A DNA stretch of 64,000 nucleotides from Pollutibacter soli (GTDB lineage Bacteria > Bacteroidota > Bacteroidia > Chitinophagales > Chitinophagaceae). The notes beneath the pieces were generated by a model. It searched no databases. It was given only the letters and a program-made list of their open reading frames with translations, and was not told where the DNA came from. The translations under genes and the position numbers were made by a program. This document shows positions 17,514 through 27,100 of this stretch, one piece after another; within the stretch, counting starts at the first letter, position 1; the number at the start of each line of letters is the position of its first letter. The stretch spans positions 537,163 to 601,162 of the forward strand of contig JARJHS010000004.1 of the NCBI GenBank assembly GCA_029269725.1. The letters are read 5' to 3'.

Positions 17514-18203
17514 TCATCCAACAACCATATAGACAAGTAATTTTTCCAGATCCTTTATTTTGATTTCCTTATTTTCTGTTGTTATTGCTCCCTCTTCACT
17601 CAGTTCATTCAACAGCCTGAAAAAGGTTTCATATGTAGTACCTGTGTATGAAGCAAAGTCCTGTCGCGAAAGAATCACATTGATCGCGCCCGATGGGCTC
17701 GTGCCAAATTTATTCTGAAGTGAAATCAGCGCATTTGCAATACGGCCTTTCGCAGGCATATGCGCCAGGTTGCGCATTCTCTTTTCCGATTCTTTAAGCT
17801 CACCTGCAAAAAACATCATCAGCTGATATAGAAATCCGGTATTGACTTTTAAAGTTGAAGTAAAAAATTCGAGATCAACAAAACAGATATCCGTAGATGT
17901 TAGTGCCGTGGCTGATGCGGGGTAAATCGTGTCCGAGCCCAATCCGCGGTGACCCAATATATCCCCGTTACTGGCAATACGCAGGATCAGCTCTTTTTCC
18001 TCTCCCCAATGTTTATGCACTTTCACCAGGCCGGAAGTAATAAAGAACATTCCCTTTACTTCTTCGTCTTCCTCGAAGACCTTTTCTCCTTTCGCGTATT
18101 GATATGTTTTTCGATTGGCGTTGATTGCCGGAAGCCATTCTTTCTGACAGAGCCTGCACATCACACAACTCTGCAGATCGCAACTTTTCTTATTCAGTTT
18201 CAT
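17514..18203 (-). CDS. Crp/Fnr family regulator with N-terminal cysteine cluster
   Basis: 229 residues: an N-terminal cysteine cluster (Cys 8, 13, 16, 19; spacing CX4CX2CX2C), a cyclic-nucleotide-binding-type beta roll (residues about 28-140, GEKVFEEDEEVKGMFFITSGLVKVHK, LILRIASNGDILGHRGL), a long dimer helix and a Crp winged helix (LSRQDFASYTGTTYETFFRLLNELSEEGAI). The cysteines suggest a metal or Fe-S sensor, though E. coli Fnr uses a different spacing plus a central Cys. It sits 42 bases downstream of cobA and next to the nitrate genes, so regulation of nitrate assimilation is likely (inference). The ATG at 18203 is chosen over a TTG at 18218. Confidence 0.88.
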   Translation of the reverse strand: MKLNKKSCDLQSCVMCRLCQKEWLPAINANRKTYQYAKGEKVFEEDEEVKGMFFITSGLVKVHKHWGEEKELILRIASNGDILGHRGLGSDTIYPASATALTSTDICFVDLEFFTSTLKVNTGFLYQLMMFFAGELKESEKRMRNLAHMPAKGRIANALISLQNKFGTSPSGAINVILSRQDFASYTGTTYETFFRLLNELSEEGAITTENKEIKIKDLEKLLVYMVVG

Positions 18204-18245
18204 ATTACAGCAGGGCAATATTAAACCGAATACATGATAAAATGT

Positions 18246-19019
18246 TTATGAACTCTTCTTATTCAGACTGGAAATCTCCATTTGTTTTGCAATTTTCCTT
18301 TGGTTGAGCGTCGCTACTTTACCAACAACAATGATTGCAGGATTCGAAAGACCGGCATGTGCAGCTCTGTAGGCAATATCTTTCACTGTTCCTGTTATAG
18401 ATTTCTGACTTAGCTCAGTACCATTTTGAATTATAGCAACCGGAATGTCTTTCTTCCCATGTTCCGCAAACAGCTCCATAATTTGTTCCAGTCTGCTCAT
18501 AGCCATAAGGATAATGACTGTTGCGGAGGACTGTGCTGCGAGTTTGAGGTCAGCAGAAATTTCTCCGCTCATAGTTGTTCCCGTAGTCACCCAGAAACTT
18601 TCGGCAGTTCCGCGGGCAGTCAATGGTATCATTTCAGAAGCAGGCACAGCCAGGGCACTTGAAATTCCAGGTATCATTTGCACTTTCATCCCTGCTTCCT
18701 GTGCAGCATCAATTTCTTCCTGGGCCCTGCCAAAAACAAAAGGGTCTCCACCTTTTAATCTCACAATATTGGAAAATCTTTGGCCGTATTCTATGATCAG
18801 GTCATTGATTTCCGACTGTGAAAGGGCATGACAGCCGTATCGTTTTCCAACAAATCGGCAGATGGCCCCTTCCTGCGCATATGAAAGAATGGATTCGTTT
18901 ACCAACGCATCGTACAAAATCACATCCGCTTTTTGCAGGACCTTAATAGCCTTAAGTGTGATCAGTTCCGGATCTCCAGGACCGGCCCCAACTAAAAAAA
19001 GTGTTGACAGATTAAACAT
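18246..19019 (-). CDS. cobA: Uroporphyrinogen-III C-methyltransferase (siroheme synthesis)
   Basis: 257 residues of the SUMT family. It would transfer two methyl groups from S-adenosylmethionine to uroporphyrinogen III, giving precorrin-2, the precursor of siroheme. Seen: LFLVGAGPGDPELITLKA at the N-terminus, ADVILYDALVN, GKRYGCHALSQSEIN, IVRLKGGDPFVFGRAQEEIDA (diagnostic), VQMIPGISSALAVPA, and NPAIIVVGKVA at the end. It lacks the CysG dehydrogenase/ferrochelatase half, so those steps must be encoded elsewhere. Divergent from nirB, whose product needs siroheme, which explains its location. Probably cotranscribed with the Crp gene downstream. Confidence 0.96.
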   Translation of the reverse strand: MFNLSTLFLVGAGPGDPELITLKAIKVLQKADVILYDALVNESILSYAQEGAICRFVGKRYGCHALSQSEINDLIIEYGQRFSNIVRLKGGDPFVFGRAQEEIDAAQEAGMKVQMIPGISSALAVPASEMIPLTARGTAESFWVTTGTTMSGEISADLKLAAQSSATVIILMAMSRLEQIMELFAEHGKKDIPVAIIQNGTELSQKSITGTVKDIAYRAAHAGLSNPAIIVVGKVATLNQRKIAKQMEISSLNKKSS

Positions 19020-19203
19020 TATAATAAATTATATATAATATGAAATGGTTAAATATTTGGTAAATGTAGAATTAAGTCGTTAAATTTATTACATAAATCA
19101 TATTTAATATCTGTTTGCTGAACTGGTTTTGTGAAAAAGATTATATAGATAAATTTCATATTCGATTGCTTGCCACCATTATTTCATCTTGAAATTGTTT
19201 AGT
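19020..19203. promoter_or_regulatory. Divergent control region cobA / nirB
   Basis: A very AT-rich 184-base region between the divergent cobA and nirB genes, so it must hold both promoters and, presumably, the operator of the nitrate island. The perfect palindrome ATTATATATAAT (19028-19039) is the only symmetrical site I see; its low complexity makes it weak evidence. No classic Fnr (TTGAT-N4-ATCAA) or Crp site is present. Confidence 0.5.
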
Positions 19204-21735
19204 ATGAAGTTGGTGGTCATTGGAAACGGGATGGTCTCTTATAAGTTTTGCGAAAAGCTACGGGCCGCAGATCCCGACCGAAAATTTGAACTCGTCGTTT
19301 TTGGCGAAGAATCGCGGCCTGCATACGACCGTGTTCACCTGAGCTCGTGGTTCGAGGGCAGGGCAGCCGACGACCTTCTGATGGCAGATATGGAATGGTA
19401 TTCAGCCAACGGCATCACACTCCATCTCAGCGAATCCATCAGTTATGTCGATCCGTTAAATAAAACGGTAAGCACCCACCGGGGTGAGCAAACCAGCTAC
19501 GATCAGCTCATCATTGCTACCGGCTCTTCTGCATTTATTCCATCAGTTCCCGGCATAGAAAAGGAAGGAGTTTTCATTTACAGAACTATTGAAGATCTGG
19601 AAATGATCAGCTCATGGGCCAGGAGAAGCAGGAAAGCCGCAGTGATCGGCGGCGGACTTCTTGGATTGGAAGCTGCAAAGGCAATGCTGGATCTCGGGAT
19701 TGAAAAAACGTATGTGGTTGAATTTGCGCCGCGACTTATGCCGAGGCAGATTGATCAACCTGGTTCTTTTTTATTACAGTCGAAACTGGAGGCACTCGGT
19801 CTTGAGATCCACACTTCAAAAAATACAACAGCGATTACCGGTGAACGTGAGGTAGACGGTTTGAGTTTTTCTGACGGTTCTGCCATCTCTATTGATATGC
19901 TGGTGATCTCTGCAGGAATTAAACCCAGGGATGAGCTTGCAAAAGCAGCTGGACTAGCGACCGGTCAACGTGGAGGTATTGTTGTGAATAACCAGATGCA
20001 AACTTCGGATCCCGATATTTATGCAATCGGTGAATGCGCATTGCATGAAGGAATGATCTACGGTTTGATTGCTCCCGGATATGAAATGGCGGATGTATTG
20101 GTAAAGAACCTGGTGGCAAAAATGGACGGTGAAGAAAAGTTGTTTTCTGCTCCTGCTTCATTTACTGGTTTCGACATGAGCACAAAATTGAAACTGATTG
20201 GTGTCGATGTAGCCAGTTTCGGAGATCCGTTTATTTCCGGAAATGGAATTAAAGTGATACAATATGAGGATGCAATAAAAGGTGTGTACAAAAGAATCAA
20301 CCTGAGTGCTGATGGAAAACAATTGCTCGGGGGAATACTTGTTGGCGATGCAACTCAGTACAATATGTTATTGCAGACCTGCAAGAACAAACTGGTTTTG
20401 CCTGCCGATCCGTGCGATCTGATTCTTGGTGCGCGAGGTGGTGCCGAACAAAGTGCAGCAGGGCTTGCAGGCCTGCCTGAGGATGCCATGATCTGCAGTT
20501 GTGAAAACGTTTCTAAAGCCGGCATCTGCAATGCAGTTACTCAACAGCAATGCGAATCGATAGACGCGATAAAAAAATGTACAAAGGCCGGAACAGGATG
20601 TGGTGGTTGTGTACCGATGATCAAAGATCTGCTTCAGTACACAATGCAATCACAGGGAAGATATATCCGCAATATCATTTGTGAACATTTTGATTACAGC
20701 AGGCAGGAAATGTTCGACCTGGTGAAAATTCATTCCCTGAAATCTTATGACGAAGTACTCGATCGTTTTGGAAAAGGTGATGGATGCGAAATATGCAAGC
20801 CCGTTGTTTCGTCTATACTTGCCAGTTTATGGAATGAGATGATCCTTAAAAAAGGAAATTCCACTGCACAGGATAGCAATGACCGGTTTCTTGCCAATAT
20901 TCAGAAGGGAGGAACTTATTCGGTTGTACCACGCATCCCGGGAGGTGAAATCACACCCGACAAATTGATTGTCATCGGCCAGATCGCGAAAGATTTTAGC
21001 CTGTACACAAAAATTACCGGTGGTCAACGCATCGATATGTTTGGCGCGCATCTGAATGATCTTCCGGAGATATGGGGAAGACTGATTGCTGCCGGCTTTG
21101 AAAGCGGTCATGCATATGGAAAAGCATTGCGCACCGTGAAGAGTTGCGTAGGAAGTACCTGGTGCCGCTTTGGTTTACATGACAGCGTGAGTTATGCAAT
21201 TAGAATCGAAGAAAGATATCGCGGCCTGAGAGCTCCGCACAAAATAAAATCTGCAGTGTCCGGATGTATTCGCGAATGTGCAGAAGCACAGAGCAAAGAT
21301 TTCGGCATCATCGCCACAGAGAAAGGATGGAACTTATATGTCTGCGGAAACGGCGGGAGCAAACCACAGCATGCATTATTACTTGCACAGGATCTCGATT
21401 CGGAAACCTGTATAAAATATATTGACCGGTTTTTAATGTTCTATATAAAAACTGCTGATCCATTGACAAGAACGGCAACCTGGCTGAATAAAATGGAAGG
21501 CGGTATCGATTACCTGCGGAATGTGGTGGTGAATGACAGTCTCGGAATGGCTGAACAGTGGGAGATGGAGATGCAGGTACTCGTCGATAGTTATGCCTGT
21601 GAATGGAAAGAGGCCATCGAAAATCCTGAAATCAGGAAAAGATTCAGTCACTTTATCAATGCACCGGAAGAAAAAGATCCTACTGTGAAGTTTGAGCAAC
21701 TGCGCGATCAGAAGAAAGCGCAGGAGTGGAAATAA
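19204..21735 (+). CDS. nirB: Assimilatory nitrite reductase [NAD(P)H] large subunit
   Basis: 843 residues. It reduces nitrite to ammonium with NAD(P)H in the cytoplasm. Domains in order: FAD-binding (KLVVIGNGMVSYKFC) and NAD-binding (AAVIGGGLLGLEAAKAM) disulfide-reductase-like module to about residue 400; BFD-like [2Fe-2S] domain at about 430-475 (CSC and KAGTGCGGC); a second, shorter BFD-like stretch (GDGCEICKP); a ferredoxin-like half-domain; then the siroheme/[4Fe-4S] domain with SCVGSTWCRFG (about 645) and SGCIRECAEA (about 685), the expected CX5C and CX3C. All cofactors sites look intact. The ATG at 19204 is preferred over a TTG five codons upstream. First gene of the rightward nitrate island; NirD follows. 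Confidence 0.97.
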   Translation: MKLVVIGNGMVSYKFCEKLRAADPDRKFELVVFGEESRPAYDRVHLSSWFEGRAADDLLMADMEWYSANGITLHLSESISYVDPLNKTVSTHRGEQTSYDQLIIATGSSAFIPSVPGIEKEGVFIYRTIEDLEMISSWARRSRKAAVIGGGLLGLEAAKAMLDLGIEKTYVVEFAPRLMPRQIDQPGSFLLQSKLEALGLEIHTSKNTTAITGEREVDGLSFSDGSAISIDMLVISAGIKPRDELAKAAGLATGQRGGIVVNNQMQTSDPDIYAIGECALHEGMIYGLIAPGYEMADVLVKNLVAKMDGEEKLFSAPASFTGFDMSTKLKLIGVDVASFGDPFISGNGIKVIQYEDAIKGVYKRINLSADGKQLLGGILVGDATQYNMLLQTCKNKLVLPADPCDLILGARGGAEQSAAGLAGLPEDAMICSCENVSKAGICNAVTQQQCESIDAIKKCTKAGTGCGGCVPMIKDLLQYTMQSQGRYIRNIICEHFDYSRQEMFDLVKIHSLKSYDEVLDRFGKGDGCEICKPVVSSILASLWNEMILKKGNSTAQDSNDRFLANIQKGGTYSVVPRIPGGEITPDKLIVIGQIAKDFSLYTKITGGQRIDMFGAHLNDLPEIWGRLIAAGFESGHAYGKALRTVKSCVGSTWCRFGLHDSVSYAIRIEERYRGLRAPHKIKSAVSGCIRECAEAQSKDFGIIATEKGWNLYVCGNGGSKPQHALLLAQDLDSETCIKYIDRFLMFYIKTADPLTRTATWLNKMEGGIDYLRNVVVNDSLGMAEQWEMEMQVLVDSYACEWKEAIENPEIRKRFSHFINAPEEKDPTVKFEQLRDQKKAQEWK

Positions 21736-21802
21736 AAGAATTTGCCATAGACCCAGACATATAATCCGTCTGTTGAACTGCTGACCAACGATTGTTTGTT
21801 TT

Positions 21803-21811
21803 CCCCCCCCC
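21803..21811. repeat. Nine-C homopolymer between nirB and nirD
   Basis: An uninterrupted run of nine C's in the 158-base gap between nirB and nirD, in otherwise AT-rich DNA. It is outside the coding sequences. Confidence 0.8.
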
Positions 21812-21893
21812 AACTTAACTCCTGCATCGGCTATTGCTTGCTGTTATCTCAACGATAGCTGCCACTGATTCATTTTTTCGAAACCGAAACAAT

Positions 21894-22250
21894 ATGATTG
21901 AAACAAAAACAATCACATGGTTCCCTGCGTGCCTTGTGAAAGATATGCCCGAAAACGGGGGAGCCTGTGTAAGATACGGCGATAGCCAGATCGCATTATT
22001 TCATTTTACAAGAAGAAATGAATGGTATGCGACTCAGAACGAATGCCCTCATCGTAGGCAAATGGCATTGAGTCGTGGTATGATAGGTACTAGTGGTGAT
22101 GTTCCTAAAGTCGCCTGTCCTTTTCACAAGAAAACATTTTCGCTGGCTACAGGTGAGTGCCTGAGTGGAGATGAATGTTCATTGAAAACATATCCTGTAA
22201 AAGTGGAGAATGGTTGGGTCTATATCGGGATCGATGATGAAGATGAATAA
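21894..22250 (+). CDS. nirD: Nitrite reductase [NAD(P)H] small subunit, Rieske type
   Basis: 118 residues forming a Rieske-type [2Fe-2S] domain. The cluster-ligand motifs are CPHRRQMALSRG (CxH) and CPFHKKTFSLATGEC (CxxH), here complete, whereas some NirD proteins lack the ligands. It is the partner subunit of NirB in nitrite reduction to ammonium. The ATG at 21894 starts MIETKTITWFPAC; the frame is open 20 codons upstream but without family similarity. Unusually the gap to nirB is 158 bases with a poly-C run, longer than in most nirBD operons. Confidence 0.93.
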   Translation: MIETKTITWFPACLVKDMPENGGACVRYGDSQIALFHFTRRNEWYATQNECPHRRQMALSRGMIGTSGDVPKVACPFHKKTFSLATGECLSGDECSLKTYPVKVENGWVYIGIDDEDE

Positions 22251-22276
22251 TTCTGATGACCATCAGATAAAAATAA

Positions 22277-22308
22277 ACCCCGGTCGAAATGGAAGCTCGC
22301 GCCGGGGT
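22277..22308 (+). terminator. Hairpin after nirD
   Basis: ACCCCGG (22277-22283) pairs with CCGGGGT (22302-22308), enclosing an 18-base loop. No T run follows, so it may stabilise or attenuate rather than end the nirBD transcript. Confidence 0.5.
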
Positions 22309-22347
22309 GATCTTAAATGTTTAACTACTTAAAACCAAAACAAAATT

Positions 22348-22755
22348 ATGAAGAACTTTTTTAAAGCTTCAGTATGCGTCTTTTTTATTCTGGTCACTGC
22401 TTCTTCCGTACATAGCCAGGAAGCGGTGAAGAAAGTGTCTGTAAACTTCTGGGAAGGAATGGTTGTGGGCGGATATGTGAACGAAGGAGCATTTGTCAAT
22501 TTCGGTGGGCCTACAATAAAGTTTGTAAGCAAGCCCTGGAGTTTCGGTTTCGGCATTCTTCCTACCATGCGTATCAAGCAGGACAAAGTGGCAAAGGAAG
22601 CGACAAAGAATTCAGCCATAACACCTACAGCGGGATTTGGGTTCACCTTCGCTTACAAGCATTTGGTTTTACAGGTTCCATTTTACTACAATGCAAAAAC
22701 TGCCACATCCAATGGCAAATGGCATCCCGGTGTTGGATTGGGATTCCGCTTCTGA
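22348..22755 (+). CDS. Small secreted, probably outer-membrane, protein in nitrate island
   Basis: 135 residues with a signal peptide (FFKASVCVFFILVTASSVHSQ). The mature part has alternating hydrophobic residues and ends in Phe (VGLGFRF), as outer-membrane strands do: GMVVGGYVNEGAFVNFGG, WSFGFGILPTMRI, TPTAGFGFTFAYKHLVLQVPFYYN. It is short for a barrel but could form about six strands. I recognise no named family. It lies between nirD and the nitrate transporter gene, only 30 bases from the latter, so a part in nitrate passage across the outer membrane or in sensing is possible, by position only. Confidence 0.7.
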   Translation: MKNFFKASVCVFFILVTASSVHSQEAVKKVSVNFWEGMVVGGYVNEGAFVNFGGPTIKFVSKPWSFGFGILPTMRIKQDKVAKEATKNSAITPTAGFGFTFAYKHLVLQVPFYYNAKTATSNGKWHPGVGLGFRF

Positions 22756-22785
22756 AAAATTATTCACTAAGTAAAACGGAACATC

Positions 22786-24117
22786 ATGTCAAATCAAAAT
22801 ACACAACAACTTTCCTCTCTGAATATCTTTTCTTTTAAAGGTATTCAGATGCGCACTTTTCATATCAGCTGGTTTACATTCTTTGTTTGTTTTTTCGGAT
22901 GGTTTGGCCTTGCCCCGCTAATGCCTACGATCAAAGAAGATCTTTCCCTCAGCAAATCACAGATCGGGAATATAGTTATTGCGTCAGTATCCGGAACTAT
23001 TATTGCCAGGTTGGTGATTGGAAGACTCTGCGACACCTGGGGGCCGCGGAAAACATATACTGGCCTATTATTGATCGGAGCTATTCCTGTCATGTGCGTA
23101 GGTCTTGCGAAAGATTATACTTCCTTTCTTCTTTTCCGTTTAGCCATCAGTGTTATCGGCGCTTCTTTTGTGATCACACAGTTTCATGTTTCGATGATGT
23201 TCAAACCGAATATCAAAGGAACAGCAAATGCAGTTGCCGGTGGCTGGGGAAATCTGGGAGGAGGTATTACAAATATGGTAATGCCACTAATCTTCACGGC
23301 AATTACCATCGCGGGTTTTACAAAAGCAGCAGCCTGGCGTTACGCAATGATTATACCCGGAGCGCTGATGCTGGTCATGGCTTTTGTTTACTACAGATTT
23401 ACGAAGGACACTCCACAGGGAAATTTTGATGAGATACACCGTGATGAACAGCCTTCCAAAAAAACAGACTACTCCATATTGAAAGACTGGCGCATCTGGG
23501 CACTGGCACTGGCATATGGTGTTTGTTTCGGAATGGAAATCACATTTGATAATATCGCTGCTTTGCATTTTGTACAGGAATTCAAACTGAGCCAGCAGTC
23601 TGCTGGTTTCTGGGCAGGCGTTTTTGGTTTCATGAACATTTTTGCCAGGGCATTGGGCGGAATTAGCGCAGATAAGGTTGGTAAACGTTACGGCATCCGC
23701 GGAAAAGGTCTATTGCTTTCACTCATGTTACTATTGGAAGGTTTTGGGTTGATGGCTTTCGCCAGTGCAGGGTCATTCGGATTAGCAATCGTTTCGATGA
23801 TAAGCTTCGCGTTGTTTCTTAAAATGGCTAACGGTGCCACCTATGCGATAACTCCTTTTATCAATGAAAAAAATGTCGGCCTTGTCAGCGGGATTGTTGG
23901 TGCAGGCGGAAATATCGGCGGAATGCTGTTTGGTTTTCTGTTCAAAAGCAGCAATATCAGCTATCGCGAGGCATTCTATTACATCGGTCTGGTGGTGGTG
24001 ATTGCAGCGGTGGCAATATTGTTTACGAGATTCAGGAGAGAAGAAGAAACAGAAGCAGCAACAGAAAGAGAAACGGAGGTATTGGAATCATCGCTGGCAT
24101 TTACTGGCGGCAAGTAG
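22786..24117 (+). CDS. Nitrate/nitrite transporter, MFS NNP family (NarK/NasA)
   Basis: 443 residues with 12 expected membrane helices. The NNP-family signatures are present: FFVCFFGWFGLAPLMPTIKEDLSLSKSQIG in helix 1, GRLCDTWGPRKTY after helix 2, and the nitrate signature text GGWGNLGGGITNMVMPL in helix 5 plus GIVGAGGNIGGMLFG in helix 11. It would import nitrate (or exchange nitrate and nitrite) through the inner membrane. The C-terminal tail is a Glu/Thr-rich stretch (RREEETEAATERETEV). It is placed between nirD and the nitrate reductase gene, 42 bases before the latter, matching an assimilatory role. Confidence 0.94.
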   Translation: MSNQNTQQLSSLNIFSFKGIQMRTFHISWFTFFVCFFGWFGLAPLMPTIKEDLSLSKSQIGNIVIASVSGTIIARLVIGRLCDTWGPRKTYTGLLLIGAIPVMCVGLAKDYTSFLLFRLAISVIGASFVITQFHVSMMFKPNIKGTANAVAGGWGNLGGGITNMVMPLIFTAITIAGFTKAAAWRYAMIIPGALMLVMAFVYYRFTKDTPQGNFDEIHRDEQPSKKTDYSILKDWRIWALALAYGVCFGMEITFDNIAALHFVQEFKLSQQSAGFWAGVFGFMNIFARALGGISADKVGKRYGIRGKGLLLSLMLLLEGFGLMAFASAGSFGLAIVSMISFALFLKMANGATYAITPFINEKNVGLVSGIVGAGGNIGGMLFGFLFKSSNISYREAFYYIGLVVVIAAVAILFTRFRREEETEAATERETEVLESSLAFTGGK

Positions 24118-24159
24118 TAGGTATCTGGCCTTTGGAAAAATTAAGTATTGACCGAAATT

Positions 24160-27100
24160 ATGACCCATATCAAACCAGGAACCTCAGGTGAAGCAGTTAG
24201 CACAACCTGTTGCTATTGCGGCGTAGGCTGTGGTATACTTGTTAGCAAGGATCGCCAGGGCAGGATCTCGGTCACAGGCGATCCTGCTCATCCTGTTAAC
24301 AAAGGAATGCTATGCAGTAAAGGAATGAATCTTCATTATACAGTCAATGAAAAATCGGATCGCTTACTCTTTCCCACGATGCGAATGAATCGCTACCAGG
24401 AAAAACAAAGAGTAAGCTGGGATGAAGCAATGGACAGAACCGTTGCTGTTTTCAAAACACTTATTGAAAAATATGGTCCGGACTCCGTTGCATTTTACGC
24501 GTCAGGGCAATGTCTTACCGAAGAGTATTATGTGATCAACAAACTGGTAAAGGGATTTTTAAAAACCAATAACCTCGATACCAATAGCAGACTTTGCATG
24601 AGCAGTGCCGTTGTTGCTTATAAGATGAGTCTTGGTGAAGATATTGTTCCGTTGAGTTATGATGATATTGAAATGGCTGATTGCATTTTTGTGGCTGGTG
24701 CTAACCCCGCCTGGTGTCATCCCGTGTTGTGGAGAAGAATCGAATCGGCAAAAGAGAAAAATCCTTCATTAAAAATTATTGTCAGTGATCCGCGGAAAAC
24801 ACAAACCTGTTCGATTGCTGATCTTCATCTTCAGCTGAACCCGGGAACTGATATCACACTTCATTTTGCTATCTCCCGTACTTTAATTGAGGAAGATAAA
24901 GTGGATGCAACTTTTATTAAAGAACATACGGAAGGATTTGAGACATTCCGCGCTGTTGTTTTTGAAAAAACCATAGAGGAAGCCGCTGTGATTTGCGGCG
25001 TAAGTCCTAGTGATATCAGAACAGCAGCTCATTTGATTGGTGCGTCGGAGAAATTTGTGAGTATGTGGACGATGGGGCTTAACCAAAGTGTTGTTGGTGT
25101 TCAGAAAAATCTTTCGCTGATTAATCTCCACCTGATCACCGGGCAGATTGGTAAACCTGGTGCGGGACCGTTTTCACTTACAGGTCAGCCGAACGCTATG
25201 GGCGGTCGGGAGACGGGGGGAATGGCCAATCTTCTTCCCGCACACAGAGACTTATCAAATCCAATACATCGTGCAGAAGTCGAACAATTTTGGAAAATAG
25301 AACCAGGAACAATCAATGCAAAACCTGGTTATTCTGCAACAGAGATTTTTGAAGAACTGAACAACGGTAAGCTCAAGGCGGTATGGATCATCGGCACAAA
25401 TCCATGCGTAAGTATGCCTGACGCAAAACTGGTTGATTCAGCCTTGAAAAAAGCAAAGTTTGTTGTTGTGCAGGATATAAGTGCGAATGCAGAAACGATT
25501 CCATATGCAGATGTTGTTTTTCCTGCTGCGACGTGGGCGGAGAAAGAAGGCACGATGACAAATGCTGAACGGAGAATAAGTTATCTCCATAAAATTACAG
25601 ATGCTCCGGGAGAGGCGTTACCGGATTCAACAATCATTTGTCGTTTCGCCCGGAAAATGGGATTTCATGGTTTTGATTTTGAAGGTCCCGCTGAAATTTA
25701 TAGTGAACATGTAGCACTGACGAAGAATAGCCATATCGATATCAGTGAACTGAACTATGAAATCCTGAAAAAACAAAAAACGATTCAGTGGCCATATTCA
25801 GCCGGGTCATCATCTGCAGAAAACGCAAAAAGAATTTTTACTGATAGGAAATTTTATACCAGTTCCGGTAGGGCCGTCATTCATTCATTCAGCGATAGCA
25901 ACACTTCAGAAACTACCAGCCCGGATTTTCCATTGATCCTGACTACAGGACGTATCCGTGATCAGTGGCACACGATGACAAGATCCGGAAAAGTCAATAA
26001 GCTGAAACAACACATCAGCGAATCTTATCTTGAAATTCATCCTGAAGATGCCGGTGCCCGGGGATTGGCTGATGGAGAACTGGCTATTGTATCCAGTAGT
26101 AACGGAGCCATCCGGTTGAAAACAAAGTGGAGTGAAGATATCAAACCGGGTGTTGTGTTTATTCCGATGCATTGGGGAAAGATATTGGGAAGTGATTTGA
26201 ACCAGACCAACCGTCTTACCGTAAACCGGGTCGATCCGCTGAGTAAGGAGCCTGATTTCAAATTTACCGCTGTCCAGGTATCGTCATACAAAAAACAGAA
26301 TCAGAAGATAATTGTAATTGGCGCCGGTGCCGGTGCTTGCGGATTTGTAAAGTCATACAGGGAACTGAATCTGACCGATCAGATTGAAATTTTCAGTAAG
26401 GAAGATTATCCATTCTATAACCGTGTTCTGCTGCCTGATTATATCACCGGGCAATTGCAATGGAAAAACCTCGTCAAAATGACCGACGAAGACGAGTATC
26501 ATCATTCGATTCGGCTACACCGGGGCGTTAGTATCGAAAAGATCGATCGGGAATCAAAAACAGTCATTGATAGCAGAGGCCAGGTACACAGTTATGATCA
26601 GTTGATCATTTCGACCGGCAGCCGTCCTGCATTGCTGAAAGATATTCCATCGATGGATGGCATTTTTACCATGCGCAGCAGGGCTGATGCAGATGCGTTC
26701 GGCTGTTTTGTAAAAGCAAATGGAGATAAAGTGATCATTGTTGGTGGCGGATTACTCGGAATTGAACTCGCCGCTTCATTACGCGGACAAAACTTTGAAG
26801 TAGTCATTATCCAGCGTATCTCAAGATTGATGGACCGGCAACTGGATCCGTTGGGGAGTCAGCTGCTCCATGAAGAACTTACTGATAAGGGAATCGAAAT
26901 ATTTTATAATGATGAGATCGATCGCTTTCTCGGCAGTCAGCAGATTAGTGGGATTCGTTTGAAAAGCGGCTTGATGATCAATTGCCAGGCAGTTGTCATC
27001 GCGATTGGTACGGTTCCGAATACCGAACTGGCACGTAATGCAGGACTTGAATGTAAAAGAGGTGTTGTTGTGAATGAGTATCTGCAAACGAGCGATCCAT

